Shown piece after piece: positions 38,609-47,848 of a stretch of 64,000 bases of DNA (positions are counted from its first letter, which is position 1; each line of letters starts with the position of its first letter). The stretch is from a virus. The notes below the pieces were generated by a model. It worked only from the letters and a program-made list of their open reading frames with translations, was not told the origin of the DNA and searched no databases. The translations under genes were made by a program, and so were the position numbers. The stretch is taken from the IMG/VR virus record IMGVR_UViG_3300046660_000239, positions 1-64,000 of that record. The stretch is one strand, 5' to 3'.

Positions 38609-39099
38609 CAATCAGCCTCACCTTGCGTAACCGGCCCAACGAACTTGATCGCCTTTTTCATCTCGCGCTTGATGCGCGACTGAATGCGTTTCTTGAGGGC
38701 TCGGTAGGATGGGAAGAAAAACGGATGCGCTCTGGTGCCTGGATGGCCGTGAGCCACGCCCGTGAAGCTCTTGTTGCCGCCGCCGGTCGCAACGTTGTGT
38801 GGCGCCGTACCGAATTCCACGAAGGACGCGTAGTAGGCCTTGGCGTTGCCAGCGTAGACGGTAATGCGGATGCCGCGCTCATTGGGGTCACTTTGAGCGA
38901 TAACAGCGGATCCTGCTGGTGCATTGCCCCATGTCCAGCCGATGCTGTCACGAAGGTCTCCGTCATCGACTGGCGCTAGGCGCTTCATCATCTTGACGAG
39001 CTCTTCGGCGCCGGCCTCCATTGCTGGTCTGGCCGCCGCCTCGACGCGTTTTGGCAACGCGGCGACAGCCTTCTTGAGATCAGAGATACCTTGAACCAC
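38608..39099 (-). CDS. HK97 gp10-like head-tail protein
   Basis: 163 residues from GTG 39099. DDGDLRDSIGWTW, ITVYAGNAKAYYASFVEFGT, GTRAHPFFFPSYRALKKRIQ are the gp10-type signature (FVEFGT then PxFF). Connector between head and tail. Confidence 0.85.
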   Translation of the reverse strand: MVQGISDLKKAVAALPKRVEAAARPAMEAGAEELVKMMKRLAPVDDGDLRDSIGWTWGNAPAGSAVIAQSDPNERGIRITVYAGNAKAYYASFVEFGTAPHNVATGGGNKSFTGVAHGHPGTRAHPFFFPSYRALKKRIQSRIKREMKKAIKFVGPVTQGEAD

Positions 39100-39116
39100 T
39101 ACGTCCGCCTTTTGCC

Positions 39117-39452
39117 TTACGGCAGGACGCCGCGTTCGCAGAGAAGATCAATCCACTTGTTATCGGTGGATGCCGTGACGTCACGGATCGCGTATTCGAC
39201 CATGGTGCGGGTATCCGTGACTCGCCAATCGGCAGTCACGCGACGCGTTGCCACGTGCGATCGAACGCGGATAACTTGCGGATGACGATTTTCTAGGCGA
39301 GCCGCTATTACGGACTCGCCTCCGCGGAGATGAACGTATTCCGCCGCATCCTGAAACTGTTCGATCCAGTCTGCGACGGTGTTGCCAAACCCGTCGTCCT
39401 GCTCGTTTCTGACAGCAAAGGAGACGCGTTCTTTTAGCGCCCCCGCCGCCAT
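39117..39452 (-). CDS. head-tail adaptor (head closure protein)
   Basis: 111 residues, TAATG overlap. GALKERVSFAVRNEQDDGFG and the DWRVTDTRTMVEYAIRDV strands are typical of SPP1 gp16/HK97-like head closure proteins. Confidence 0.8.
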   Translation of the reverse strand: MAAGALKERVSFAVRNEQDDGFGNTVADWIEQFQDAAEYVHLRGGESVIAARLENRHPQVIRVRSHVATRRVTADWRVTDTRTMVEYAIRDVTASTDNKWIDLLCERGVLP

Positions 39453-39877
39453 TAGGCGCTGGCCACGCCAGAATATTGAACGTCAATATTCAATACGGAA
39501 GTCGAAGCCGCCTGGCCCATCAGCGTGATGTAGTCGCCGCCGACGTCGTCGGCGAAGGGGCAAAGCTTCCCAGGTGTGTCCGAAAGATAGTACGCGGTGC
39601 CGGCCGTGAGCACGGCGCCGAGCGTTACCGGTCCAGAGACCTGCACGACAACCGGCTGGTTGAGCGCTGCGGTGTTCAGCGCGACGCCGATATTGCTTGT
39701 CTGGCCGCGAGCTTCGGCGGTAGCGGCATCGCTGTCAGCGAGCTGCCATTTGCCGGTCGTGGTAGAGTCGAGATAGACGATGTCGCCGGCTGCGATAGCC
39801 GCGCCAGCAACGCCTGTTTTTGTCTGCGCGCTTGCGCCTGCGACGACCGCGCTTGCGGTCACACTAATATCTGCCAT
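39452..39877 (-). CDS. small virion protein, decoration-like
   Basis: 141 residues, ATG 39877 after GGGAACCAACA. Alanine/valine-rich beta protein (VYLDSTTTGKWQLADSDAAT, VVVQVSGPVTLGAVLTAGTA), reminiscent of capsid-decorating or DUF2190-type proteins. Located between connector genes, with a homing nuclease inserted upstream. Confidence 0.6.
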   Translation of the reverse strand: MADISVTASAVVAGASAQTKTGVAGAAIAAGDIVYLDSTTTGKWQLADSDAATAEARGQTSNIGVALNTAALNQPVVVQVSGPVTLGAVLTAGTAYYLSDTPGKLCPFADDVGGDYITLMGQAASTSVLNIDVQYSGVASA

Positions 39878-39888
39878 TGTTGGTTCCC

Positions 39889-40824
39889 TTACGAAGAATG
39901 GGCCGCCATCAGCGGCAATTGTGGAAAGTTGACATATGCACCAGCACCAACTTGTGCCAGTATGGCTTCATCGTAGGCGCGGGCCGCATCTTCGGCATTC
40001 ATGAAGTATCCAACGTGCTTGTTCTTGCCGTTAACGTGAATGCGCGCGACAAATTTCCCACGTGAATTGTCTAAGAATACGCCCTTATATCCAGACTTAT
40101 TATTTGACTGGCGACCATTTGCCCGCCTTGAGAGAGAGGCCCTCTCAACTATCGATGGGTCATTGTCATACGTAGCGCGCATTATGATGCCGTGCTCTTC
40201 TCGAGCACCATCAATATTGAACCGCTGCTTGGTTGCCTCAGCGTAACGCTGACGCTCAGCCTGATCATCAAAGCGTAGTATCGTGTTTACTCTTTGCCGC
40301 TCAACCGCTGCCGGATCCTCGTATCGCCGCAGATGAGACGAACTCATTTTTGCACGCTGCTCATCTGGTATTGTTCGGCCGCGCTTCGATTCTGCCATCC
40401 TTGCGATATGCTCTGGAGACTTAATCCTCCCCTTAAGGGCGGCGCTCTTCTTGGCGCGGGCTTCTGCGCTCTGCACTTGGCCTTTGACGCCATCGCCACC
40501 ATCAGTAAGGTTCATCAATGATGCGCCGTTGGCACGATACTCAGCGATGAGCGCTACCTCCATCATCATGGAGGCATCCTGCGTCATTCCAGATGCCAAA
40601 ACACACATCAAGACTTCGGCGCCGGCGTCGACGACTGATCCAATCCATCGCGACTTCTTCCACCCCTCCTTTGAGGCTTGGCTCAAATGCATAGAAAGCC
40701 TGGAATACGGATTATTGGTGATGCCAATGTAGCGGATTTCAACTGGCGCGCGGCTATCGACTAAGCCGTAAACAAACCACGAATCAGCGCGCCTAGGCGC
40801 ATTGCGCCTGTCGTAAATTTCCAT
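39889..40824 (-). CDS. GIY-YIG homing endonuclease with NUMOD and AP2 domains
   Basis: 311 residues. WFVYGLVDSRAPVEIRYIGI is the GIY-YIG core, then helical NUMOD3-like repeats (KKSAALKGRIKSPEHIARMA, RHLRRYEDPAAVERQRVN type) and a C-terminal AP2 domain (SGYKGVFLDNSRGKFVARIH). The last domain is shared with the protein at 50727-51596. It splits two structural genes without breaking them, as free-standing homing genes do. Confidence 0.9.
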   Translation of the reverse strand: MEIYDRRNAPRRADSWFVYGLVDSRAPVEIRYIGITNNPYSRLSMHLSQASKEGWKKSRWIGSVVDAGAEVLMCVLASGMTQDASMMMEVALIAEYRANGASLMNLTDGGDGVKGQVQSAEARAKKSAALKGRIKSPEHIARMAESKRGRTIPDEQRAKMSSSHLRRYEDPAAVERQRVNTILRFDDQAERQRYAEATKQRFNIDGAREEHGIIMRATYDNDPSIVERASLSRRANGRQSNNKSGYKGVFLDNSRGKFVARIHVNGKNKHVGYFMNAEDAARAYDEAILAQVGAGAYVNFPQLPLMAAHSS

Positions 40825-40946
40825 GCAAGGTGTCCAATCTCGCGTCCAGTTGTTGTATTCGGCAGGCGCCTGGACAGACGCTTTTCGGGAGCTACCCTAG
40901 CCGAACAACACAACATAGGGTTTTACGCCTATATTATCCAGTTATT

Positions 40947-41381
40947 TCACTGCGGAGGGTTGGCGGTCGGCCCAGTTGCCGGATAGCCGAGAATAGCAAC
41001 GCCAGAGATGAAGATGTTGCCGGAGTCGTTGCCAGACGGCGTGACCGTAACCCGCACATACCTGCGCGTGCCAATGTAGCCGATCTTGCGGCACTCGACG
41101 TCATCATCGAACTGGAAGCTTGCCTGCGCCAGGGTGCCGACCAGCTGGCTTGCGGCAACCGCAGCAGCGTCAGACAGGTTGGCAACGTCGCCGGCGTCAA
41201 CCGTTACGGCGAAAGTGGCATTCGTGTCGGTATTCGTGCCCGTGATGATAACGAACTCAGCGGCATTATAGCCAGCAAGGTCGATGATGCTGGAGACGAT
41301 GGCCGTGTTGTCAGTGCGGGCTGCGATCGGAGCGATCAGCGGCACGACGTGCAGAGTGTTGTGAATTTCGCGATTAGGCAT
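40947..41381 (-). CDS. hypothetical head protein
   Basis: 144 residues, ATG 41381 after AAAGGAAAAACACC. Beta-rich with AARTDNTAIVSSIIDLAGYN and KIGYIGTRRYVRVTVTPSGN, a pattern seen in phage proteins encoded just after gp6-like connectors. Not assigned. The 120 bases after it contain a weak inverted repeat and the homing nuclease leader. Confidence 0.65.
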   Translation of the reverse strand: MPNREIHNTLHVVPLIAPIAARTDNTAIVSSIIDLAGYNAAEFVIITGTNTDTNATFAVTVDAGDVANLSDAAAVAASQLVGTLAQASFQFDDDVECRKIGYIGTRRYVRVTVTPSGNDSGNIFISGVAILGYPATGPTANPPQ

Positions 41382-41398
41382 GGTGTTTTTCCTTTCGG

Positions 41399-41974
41399 TC
41401 AGGCGAAGCGGCCGACCCGATATCTTTCGAGAATAGATGCGACGCCCATAGGCAGATCTACGGCCTTGAGGTCAGTAGTGACGGCCTCGCGGTTCTGGTA
41501 AAAGTGACCGACAAGGAGAAGGATTGCCCACCGCAGATCTTGCGGTAGCGTTGCGTAGCCGCATACGAACGTGATTTTCACGACGCCTGGCTCGCAATAG
41601 GTTTCGGGCCACGCAGTATCGCGCGCAGGCCAGATGCGGAGCGGACTTGAATCAAGATCCAGCCGCAGCCCAGACACAGTTGCAGGCGAGCCGTTGGCGT
41701 CACTATACGCAACCGAAGTTACCGCGGTGACCGGGCCAAGTGGGACGATGATCTCGCAAGGGAAATGATCGAGAGACAGCCGCCACGTCTGCGGCGACAG
41801 TGCGATACCAATTCCGTACGGGCCTTCGATCGCAGCCTCAGCGGCCGCAACCATAGCCGTGATGTCGGCATTGTCATCATCATGCAAAACGCGCAGATGC
41901 CGTTTGGCCTCAGCGAGAGACACAACCGGCGAGGCTGGCGGAACCGTCCTTACCAGTCGCGTCCATTCGTTCAT
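41399..41974 (-). CDS. gp6-like head-tail connector
   Basis: 191 residues. VSLAEAKRHLRVLHDDDNAD is the hallmark start of gp6-like connectors (VSL-x-E-A-K-x-H-L-R), followed by the IEGPYGIGIALSPQTWRLSL strand and DLRWAILLLVGHFYQNRE helix. Part of the neck. Confidence 0.85.
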   Translation of the reverse strand: MNEWTRLVRTVPPASPVVSLAEAKRHLRVLHDDDNADITAMVAAAEAAIEGPYGIGIALSPQTWRLSLDHFPCEIIVPLGPVTAVTSVAYSDANGSPATVSGLRLDLDSSPLRIWPARDTAWPETYCEPGVVKITFVCGYATLPQDLRWAILLLVGHFYQNREAVTTDLKAVDLPMGVASILERYRVGRFA

Positions 41975-42249
41975 TTACGACGACCTCGGCGTGCTGGTGC
42001 AGCATCAGCAGTTTCAACTACCGGATCAGCAACCGCCGCATCTTCCGGCGCAGCCGCTACTGCGGTCTCCGCTGGAGCTTCTTCGACGGACTTTTCCACA
42101 ACAGGTTCGACAACCGGCTCGGCAACAGGTTCGCACAGCGAATCCCAGCCGTTGCCTACGAGGGCGGCGAAAACGTCCTGCTCAACCTCTTCCCCGAAAC
42201 GAAACGAGAAATCAGCGCCGGCCAGACTTGTATTTATCTTGACGAGCAT
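41971..42249 (-). CDS. hypothetical acidic protein
   Basis: 92 residues from ATG 42249 after GGAGGGCAGC. A short folded start (MLVKINTSLAGADFSFRFGE) then low-complexity Glu/Val/Pro repeats (EPVAEPVVEPVVEKSVEE) and a basic end. Repeats make it variable. Function unknown. Confidence 0.6.
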   Translation of the reverse strand: MLVKINTSLAGADFSFRFGEEVEQDVFAALVGNGWDSLCEPVAEPVVEPVVEKSVEEAPAETAVAAAPEDAAVADPVVETADAAPARRGRRK

Positions 42250-42267
42250 GCTGCCCTCCAATTGTTG

Positions 42268-42291
42268 GGCGCCGCCATTTCTGACGGCGCC
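42268..42291 (-). repeat. hairpin after the capsid gene
   Basis: Perfect 7-bp stem GGCGCCG (42268-42274) / CGGCGCC (42285-42291), loop of ten. No T-run, so likely an mRNA end or stability element after the major capsid gene. Confidence 0.5.
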
Positions 42292-42298
42292 TCAATGA

Positions 42299-43537
42299 TT
42301 ACGGATGCAGCAGGGTCTTGACAGCGGCGCTATCGAGCAGTTCGCCGTCGAGGCGAGTGAAGCCGATGAGGCCGACCTGCCCGTAATCCGCATAACGCTC
42401 AACGAGACGCTTGATTGCGAATTCCTTGACCATGCGGACGATGTACTTGTTCATCGCGCCGAAGACGACCGACTTTGCGCCGGTACCGATGTCGGCAACC
42501 GCCTGGTTGATGACGTAGCCGTAGGTCAGGATCGTCGCAGGAGCGCCGCCCTTAACGTCGGCAGGCTGCCAGATATACGCGCCGTTCAGATCCTTGAGCT
42601 TGCGTGCTGCCTTCAGCGTGTTGTCGTTGAACATCCACTTGATGGACGGGTCCGAACGATACGCCGGGTCAACGGAGTGCTCGAGGTTGATGAAGTCGTC
42701 GAAGGTGATGGCAGCAGCGCCGGCAGCGGCGGTCGTGCCGGCTGCAGTCACGATACCATTCGGCTTCGAAGCGCCGTCACCGGTCGTCAGGTGCGTGTTG
42801 GCGATGCGGCCGATACGTTCGCCCATGGCATCACGAACCAGAGCCTCGACGTCCATGACGGAGTCCTGAAGCAGTTCGTCGGAAACCAGAACAACGCCCG
42901 AGGTGTACTTGTAGGCGTCGATCGACTTGGTGCCGAACGCGATTTCCGAAACGGAAACCTGCTGGTTTTCACCGATGAGCGCGCCGACGTTTGCAGTGTC
43001 GTTCATGGTCGGCATCGTGATCGTGGCGCCGGTCGACGTCTGCAGCATGCGGGTGACGCCCGGATCGAGCATCGGACCCCAAGCCTTCAGCGACTTGATG
43101 AGTTCGGCCTGGAAGATGCCGGGAACGAGGTAACCGCCCTGCGTCTGCGTGCCGACGGACTGGCCGCGCTCTTCAACGGTCTTGATGATGGCGCGCTGTT
43201 CAACCGACAGGCTGGAAACGCCGCCGCGGAGGAAGCTGCGGAAAGCATCAGCATACTTTTCGTCGGCAGTCTTTTCGACTTCGCCGGCGCCGGCACGCGT
43301 GTCAGCGTTCGGGCGGCGAACATCAGCTTCGTTCAGCTTGCGCTCGCGGGCTTCGGCTTCTTCTTCGCGCTTGATGCGGGCCTCGAGCTTGTCGAATTCC
43401 GCCATTGCGGCGTCGTGCTGCGTTTCGAGTTCGGAGACGCGCGCTTCTGCGGTGTCGTCCTTGATGTCGGCAAGCAGGGCGCGGGCGTCAGCGACAAGCT
43501 TCTGCTGCTTTTCGCGCATTTCAAGAATGGTGGGCAT
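42299..43537 (-). CDS. HK97-fold major capsid protein
   Basis: 412 residues. The first ~110 residues are a helical, charged delta-domain (MREKQQKLVADARALLADIK...) removed by the protease, then QTQGGYLVPGIFQAELIKSL, LQTSTGATITMPTMNDT, GDGASKPNGIVTAA, and QVGLIGFTRLDGELLDSAAV, the usual HK97 capsid landmarks. Follows portal and protease. Confidence 0.95.
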   Translation of the reverse strand: MPTILEMREKQQKLVADARALLADIKDDTAEARVSELETQHDAAMAEFDKLEARIKREEEAEARERKLNEADVRRPNADTRAGAGEVEKTADEKYADAFRSFLRGGVSSLSVEQRAIIKTVEERGQSVGTQTQGGYLVPGIFQAELIKSLKAWGPMLDPGVTRMLQTSTGATITMPTMNDTANVGALIGENQQVSVSEIAFGTKSIDAYKYTSGVVLVSDELLQDSVMDVEALVRDAMGERIGRIANTHLTTGDGASKPNGIVTAAGTTAAAGAAAITFDDFINLEHSVDPAYRSDPSIKWMFNDNTLKAARKLKDLNGAYIWQPADVKGGAPATILTYGYVINQAVADIGTGAKSVVFGAMNKYIVRMVKEFAIKRLVERYADYGQVGLIGFTRLDGELLDSAAVKTLLHP

Positions 43538-43556
43538 GTGGTCTCCAAAATGGAAA

Positions 43557-43577
43557 GAGCCCGCCGGTGGCGAGCTC
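43557..43577 (-). promoter_or_regulatory. leader hairpin before the capsid gene
   Basis: GAGC-CGCC / GGCG-GCTC stem with one mismatch and loop ACC; flanked upstream by CCACCAAAAACCACCACAC and downstream by TTTTGGAGACCAC before ATG 43537. Confidence 0.5.
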
Positions 43578-43611
43578 AGTGTGGTGGTTTTTGGTGGGTG
43601 ACAGCGCTTGG

Positions 43612-44244
43612 TCAGCGCATGCTGCGGACCTTAAGTTCTAGGTCCATCTTCAGGCGCGCACGGTGCGCAGCCTTGCTTACCGGCGCTGCCGCCGGATCGG
43701 TAATTTCTTCTGCAGGCACGACTGGCTCGGCCGGGTTGGCCGACCGCCACTCTTCAAGCGAGCGGACGCCGATGGTGGTGTCATCGTAGGCGGGCCAAGC
43801 CACCGCGGAGACTTCCATCAACTCAAGAGCCTGAATGGTCCGAACCGGAATATCGCCGGTTTCGTCCCATAGTTCCTTGGTGACGCGGAAACCGAACGAC
43901 ATGCCGCTGATATCGCCGCGCTCGACGAGAACCCACAGGTCGTTTCCGTCCGTGGTGTTCGGGACATCGATTTCTACACGAAGGCCGACACCGTCCTCGG
44001 AAAGACGCAGCGTGCCGCTCTTGGTGCGTCCGACGACGCGGCCGGGGTCATGATCGACCAGGGCGCGGATATCGCCGCCGATGGCCTCAGTGAAGGCGCC
44101 TGGCGCAATCTGCTCTTTGAAGTAGCCGCCGATATTGGCAAGACGCTCGAAAACAGCAGCGTAGCCAACAAGCACGCGCTTGTCGTTCTCTGCTCGATGC
44201 TCGACGCCGCCAGCGTGGGTGCGCTTCTCAATGTTCGTCTTCAT
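43612..44244 (-). CDS. HK97 prohead protease (S78)
   Basis: 210 residues. GYAAVFERLANIGGYFKEQI, ALVDHDPGRVVGRTKSGTLR (catalytic His) and ERGDISGMSFGFRVTKELWD (catalytic Ser) identify the S78 maturation protease. ATGA overlap with the portal gene. Confidence 0.95.
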   Translation of the reverse strand: MKTNIEKRTHAGGVEHRAENDKRVLVGYAAVFERLANIGGYFKEQIAPGAFTEAIGGDIRALVDHDPGRVVGRTKSGTLRLSEDGVGLRVEIDVPNTTDGNDLWVLVERGDISGMSFGFRVTKELWDETGDIPVRTIQALELMEVSAVAWPAYDDTTIGVRSLEEWRSANPAEPVVPAEEITDPAAAPVSKAAHRARLKMDLELKVRSMR

Positions 44245-45515
44245 GCGGCCTGCGTCCCGTCGTTCTGTTTGTTGTCATTCGCAGGAGCGGCGGTTGGCGC
44301 CGGCGTCATCTGCATACCCAGTGGCACCGTGGCGCCCTGGATGTGAAGTTTGTCGGCGTCCTCGCCCTTCTTCGGCCAGTTCTCCATCGCGCGCACCTCG
44401 TCGGGTGTGTTGATGGCGTTCTGAATTGCCGTGGCGTAGCCTGCCATGCGCGTTGCGAAGTCGCCCCTAAGGAGCCCGTCGAGATTGAACTCAACAAACT
44501 TGGTGCGATTGCGCGCAGAAAAGAGCTTCAGGTTAAGTTCCTGCTCCCAAGCCTTCACCCACTGGGCGATAAGGTGCTTGACCAAGTTCAGATCCTGCTG
44601 CTCGGTATTCGAAAATGTGCCGTGCGTCAGATCCTGCAGAAAAACCGGAGGAATGCCGAATATCCTGGCAATTTCCTCAATCTGCATACGGCGGGCTTCC
44701 ACCATCTGCGATTTCTGAGGATCAATGCCGATCGGCTTAAGTTCATGCCCTGTCGGCATGATCAAGACGTTTCGACGCTCGGCGTTTGCGTCTCGGATCG
44801 CCTGATTGACGTCTGTGGCTGCCCTTGATGCAGCTGCAGGCGACGGCACTGAGCCGTATAGCGCCAAAGGAGGAACGCCGCCGTTCGCAAAGAACTTGCG
44901 TGCGTATTCTTCAAGCGCCAGAGACAGTCCGACGGCTCCCCTCAGCTTAGTCACCGGGTCGACATGAGACACGCCGTCTGGCTTGAGCATGAAGGTCAGG
45001 TCGATGACTTCGCTGGCCGAGTAGGTTACCTTCCGCCCGCCGTCGTCGTAGTGGTAAAGCTTGCGACCGTTCTTGCGCTCGATCGTCAACTTGTCCGTGT
45101 CGAGCGGCCAGATGTTCATGACCCGGCCGGCCTTGTTCCGCTCGATGAACGAAACGCCTCGACCGCGGAGCAAAACATTGATCATCATGCCCTTACGCCA
45201 CATGAATGACGTGAGTTCGTCATTCGGGGCATCGTGCATGATGGCGTAAAGCGGATCCTTATCGGCCGTATCTCGGCCATCGCCGCTTTTCTGGAACACC
45301 TGAAGTGGGAGGCTGGCGATTGTGTTTGCGATAAAGTTGACGGCACACCATACAGCCGGCACCTCAAGCGCCGTCTCGTGCGTCACAACCACGCCGGCGA
45401 CGCCGTGCCATTCGCCCATCAGTGTCCGCCATGCGCCAACATCGGAAAGCGGGACGGACGGACTTTCTAGAGTGGCGCGCGTCTCCACGGCCACCCTCTC
45501 CTTAAAAGGCCACAT
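44241..45515 (-). CDS. HK97-type portal protein
   Basis: 424 residues. ALEVPAVWCAVNFIANTIAS, LPLQVFQ, FMWRKGMMINVLLRGRGVSF and ARIFGIPPVFLQDLTHGTFS, then EQQDLNLVKHLIAQWVKAWE are portal landmarks. The C-terminal tail carries PANDN and ends in AA. Forms the DNA-entry vertex. Confidence 0.95.
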   Translation of the reverse strand: MWPFKERVAVETRATLESPSVPLSDVGAWRTLMGEWHGVAGVVVTHETALEVPAVWCAVNFIANTIASLPLQVFQKSGDGRDTADKDPLYAIMHDAPNDELTSFMWRKGMMINVLLRGRGVSFIERNKAGRVMNIWPLDTDKLTIERKNGRKLYHYDDGGRKVTYSASEVIDLTFMLKPDGVSHVDPVTKLRGAVGLSLALEEYARKFFANGGVPPLALYGSVPSPAAASRAATDVNQAIRDANAERRNVLIMPTGHELKPIGIDPQKSQMVEARRMQIEEIARIFGIPPVFLQDLTHGTFSNTEQQDLNLVKHLIAQWVKAWEQELNLKLFSARNRTKFVEFNLDGLLRGDFATRMAGYATAIQNAINTPDEVRAMENWPKKGEDADKLHIQGATVPLGMQMTPAPTAAPANDNKQNDGTQAA

Positions 45516-45533
45516 GCAATTTCCTTGCCGCCG

Positions 45534-47450
45534 TCATACGACGGCAATTTTGAATTCTGGATCTTCCCAGGGGGAAACGGCTGGCTTGATCTCGACGAAA
45601 CCATCAACAGCAGCGCCCACCGCCATGCAGAGGGCGATTGCCGCATCTATCTTTTGCGTCGACTTTTTCTTGACGAGGAACTGATTCCCCATCTCCGGCT
45701 CGGTTTCGACGTGCGCGGCCATGATGGCACCAAGGATCACCGGGCTTTTTCTAATACGAATGCGCTCTTCGAGAATTAACGTCTCAAGCGCAGCCATGCT
45801 TCCCGGCATCCACAATCCTAGTGGCGGCTCTTCTCCGGCTGCCTTGGCAGCTTCAACCTTGGCGGGATCTGGCTTTGCGCGCCTCTTCCCGCCCTGCGGG
45901 TGCATCACGCACGGAAAGTCCAGACCGTATGCATCAATCTCGTTCTGAAACTCGTCGAATCGATATCGGTCATACGCCAAAACGTCGATGCCGTGATTGT
46001 CGTGTATCTTAGCAAACAGGGCCGCAACATGGTCTTGGCGTATCGACGTTCCTTCTGGCGCGCGGATGTGATTGTCGTTGAACCACTGACGATAAGGCAG
46101 ACTTGAAGCCTTTGCCCGCTCATCCATGGTGTCGCGCGGCGTCCATGCCTCAATCCACGCATCATAGGTCGGAAGAATGACTTCTTCGCCATCCGCCCTT
46201 CTTACCAACTTGCCTTCCGTCTCAACAACGAACGCGGCTGCTGTTAAGTCGATCTTTCCAGACAAGTCGAGGCCGGCCGCCTTGATGCGTCTGCCCTTGT
46301 GTAGCTCATACGGATCAAACTCCGCCATGACGCGCTCAACAAGCGGACGAGGAATCCATGTCGTCTCGGATTCGGTCCAAACGCAAAAGTGAAGTCGCAG
46401 GATGTTGCCGCGCTTGGATGGAATGTCACGCGCCTGAGCGACGTTCTTCTCCATGTAATCGTGCGTCAGGATGACGCCCAAAAGCGGGTTTGCCTTTATC
46501 CAACAAGTCGGGTCGGTGAATGGGTCGTCGTCCTTGTCGAGGGCGCAGACGTACGAGAACGACGTGTCGTCGATTACCTCGCCGACATAAGTCGCATCTT
46601 CATCGAGCAATTCCTTGGGGACGCCAGCGGCTACCGACACGGCGTGCTGGTGTTCATCCCAGCAAACCGACGTGCGGTCAAAGCCAGAGTTCGTAATCAT
46701 CACCAGTAGCGGCTGCCGGCGGGCCTTAAAGCCACGCTCCAGCATTTCAATGACAGCACTGTTCGGATGTTCATGCAGTTCGTCGCAAAGCGCGACCGTG
46801 GGCCGAGGCCCAGACGATGCACCCTCACGAGAAATCACCCGGAAGAACGATCCAGTCTTCAGATAAGCGAGGTTCTCGACAAAGGCGCCGGTGCCCCCAC
46901 TGGGGACAAGATTCGCGGTCAGCAAAGGAGACTGCCTCACCATCGAGACGGCATCTCGAAACAGAACAAACGCCTGCCCCTTATCCTTGCCTGCCGCGTA
47001 AATCTCCGCTCCTGCCTCCCCATCGGCCACTAGCCCGTACAATCCAATGGCCGCAGCCATCGGGGACTTGCCGTTGCCTTTTCCTATCTCGATGTATGCG
47101 CGGCGAAAGCGGCGAAAGCCGTCGGCCTTCTTCCACCCATACAGCGACCCCAGAATGAATTCCTGCGACTCGTGCGGGTTGAATGGTTTCCCATCAAACT
47201 GGCCGTCTTTTAGCTTGCACACGACACGGCAAAACCTCAGAATGTCGTGCGCGGCTTCTAGGTCGAAATACAGCCCACGCTCATGCCCGCTCTTCATGTC
47301 GTCAAGGTGCCGTTGGCAAGCGTTTCGCACATGCGGTCCCGCGACCACCTCGCCAGACAAAACTCGATTTGCGTAAGCCGTCACAGGATCGTGAAGCGGC
47401 GCACTTCTACCTCTCGAAGAACTCTTCGCCTGGCTCTTTTTCATCGCCAT
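45534..47450 (-). CDS. terL: terminase large subunit
   Basis: 638 residues. Walker A IEIGKGNGKSPMAAAIGLYG, Walker B VALCDELHEHPNS, and downstream nuclease residues (DLSGKIDLTAAAFVVE, AYDRYRFDEFQNEIDAYGLD) mark an HK97/Terminase_1-type motor. Overlaps the small subunit gene by 44 bases. Packages DNA together with TerS and the HNH protein at 48092. Confidence 0.95.
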   Translation of the reverse strand: MAMKKSQAKSSSRGRSAPLHDPVTAYANRVLSGEVVAGPHVRNACQRHLDDMKSGHERGLYFDLEAAHDILRFCRVVCKLKDGQFDGKPFNPHESQEFILGSLYGWKKADGFRRFRRAYIEIGKGNGKSPMAAAIGLYGLVADGEAGAEIYAAGKDKGQAFVLFRDAVSMVRQSPLLTANLVPSGGTGAFVENLAYLKTGSFFRVISREGASSGPRPTVALCDELHEHPNSAVIEMLERGFKARRQPLLVMITNSGFDRTSVCWDEHQHAVSVAAGVPKELLDEDATYVGEVIDDTSFSYVCALDKDDDPFTDPTCWIKANPLLGVILTHDYMEKNVAQARDIPSKRGNILRLHFCVWTESETTWIPRPLVERVMAEFDPYELHKGRRIKAAGLDLSGKIDLTAAAFVVETEGKLVRRADGEEVILPTYDAWIEAWTPRDTMDERAKASSLPYRQWFNDNHIRAPEGTSIRQDHVAALFAKIHDNHGIDVLAYDRYRFDEFQNEIDAYGLDFPCVMHPQGGKRRAKPDPAKVEAAKAAGEEPPLGLWMPGSMAALETLILEERIRIRKSPVILGAIMAAHVETEPEMGNQFLVKKKSTQKIDAAIALCMAVGAAVDGFVEIKPAVSPWEDPEFKIAVV

Positions 47451-47808
47451 CAGCGGTTAACCCAATCTTTGTAGAGTCGGCCGGAGTTGCCCCCATTTTA
47501 CCAAGCGTCACCTGATAAAGGTTCATCCCCTGAATGCCGAGATCCGTCTCCCCGTTGGATGAATCCCCCATCATTCGACCGCGCAGTTTTGCGGCAATCG
47601 ACAATAGGCCGCGATGGCTCTTATTGAGCCATGGGATTTCCGATACGATTTCAACCCAAGCCAGCTTTGCGTTATCCGACAACCACGAGAATGGTTCGCC
47701 CACTCCATCCTTAACAACAGGCGCATTGCGACCCTCGAAGCGTGCTTTTCTTTTTACATCAGCACCCAGCGCTTTCGCCTTGCCGGGCGGCAATCTTGGC
47801 CTGGCCAT
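47407..47808 (-). CDS. terS: terminase small subunit
   Basis: 133 residues, ATG 47808 eight bases after TGGAG. Basic start (MARPRLPPGKAKALGADVKR), then WVEIVSEIPWLNKSHRGLLS and NLYQVTLGKMGATPADSTKI, matching phage P27-like small terminases. The palindromic operator at 47821 covers its leader. Confidence 0.85.
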   Translation of the reverse strand: MARPRLPPGKAKALGADVKRKARFEGRNAPVVKDGVGEPFSWLSDNAKLAWVEIVSEIPWLNKSHRGLLSIAAKLRGRMMGDSSNGETDLGIQGMNLYQVTLGKMGATPADSTKIGLTADGDEKEPGEEFFER

Positions 47809-47820
47809 GCAAAATCTCCA

Positions 47821-47848
47821 TTGACAAATTTGTCAAACAATATATGAT
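47821..47848. promoter_or_regulatory. operator site 5, perfect palindrome TTGACAAATTTGTCAA
   Basis: The only copy with both halves complete. Rightward, TTGACA, 16 bases, TATGAT (47843-47848) is a strong promoter match. Leftward, TTGACA lies 28 bases before the terS start, so the -10 would fall on the ribosome site; there it probably acts as a road-block or translational-region operator. Confidence 0.7.

Noticed and set aside
42305-43789. 494-residue frame opposite the capsid gene, and similar long frames opposite other late genes
   Set aside because: They are antisense shadows of GC-rich coding sequence; none has a start signal or recognisable domain.
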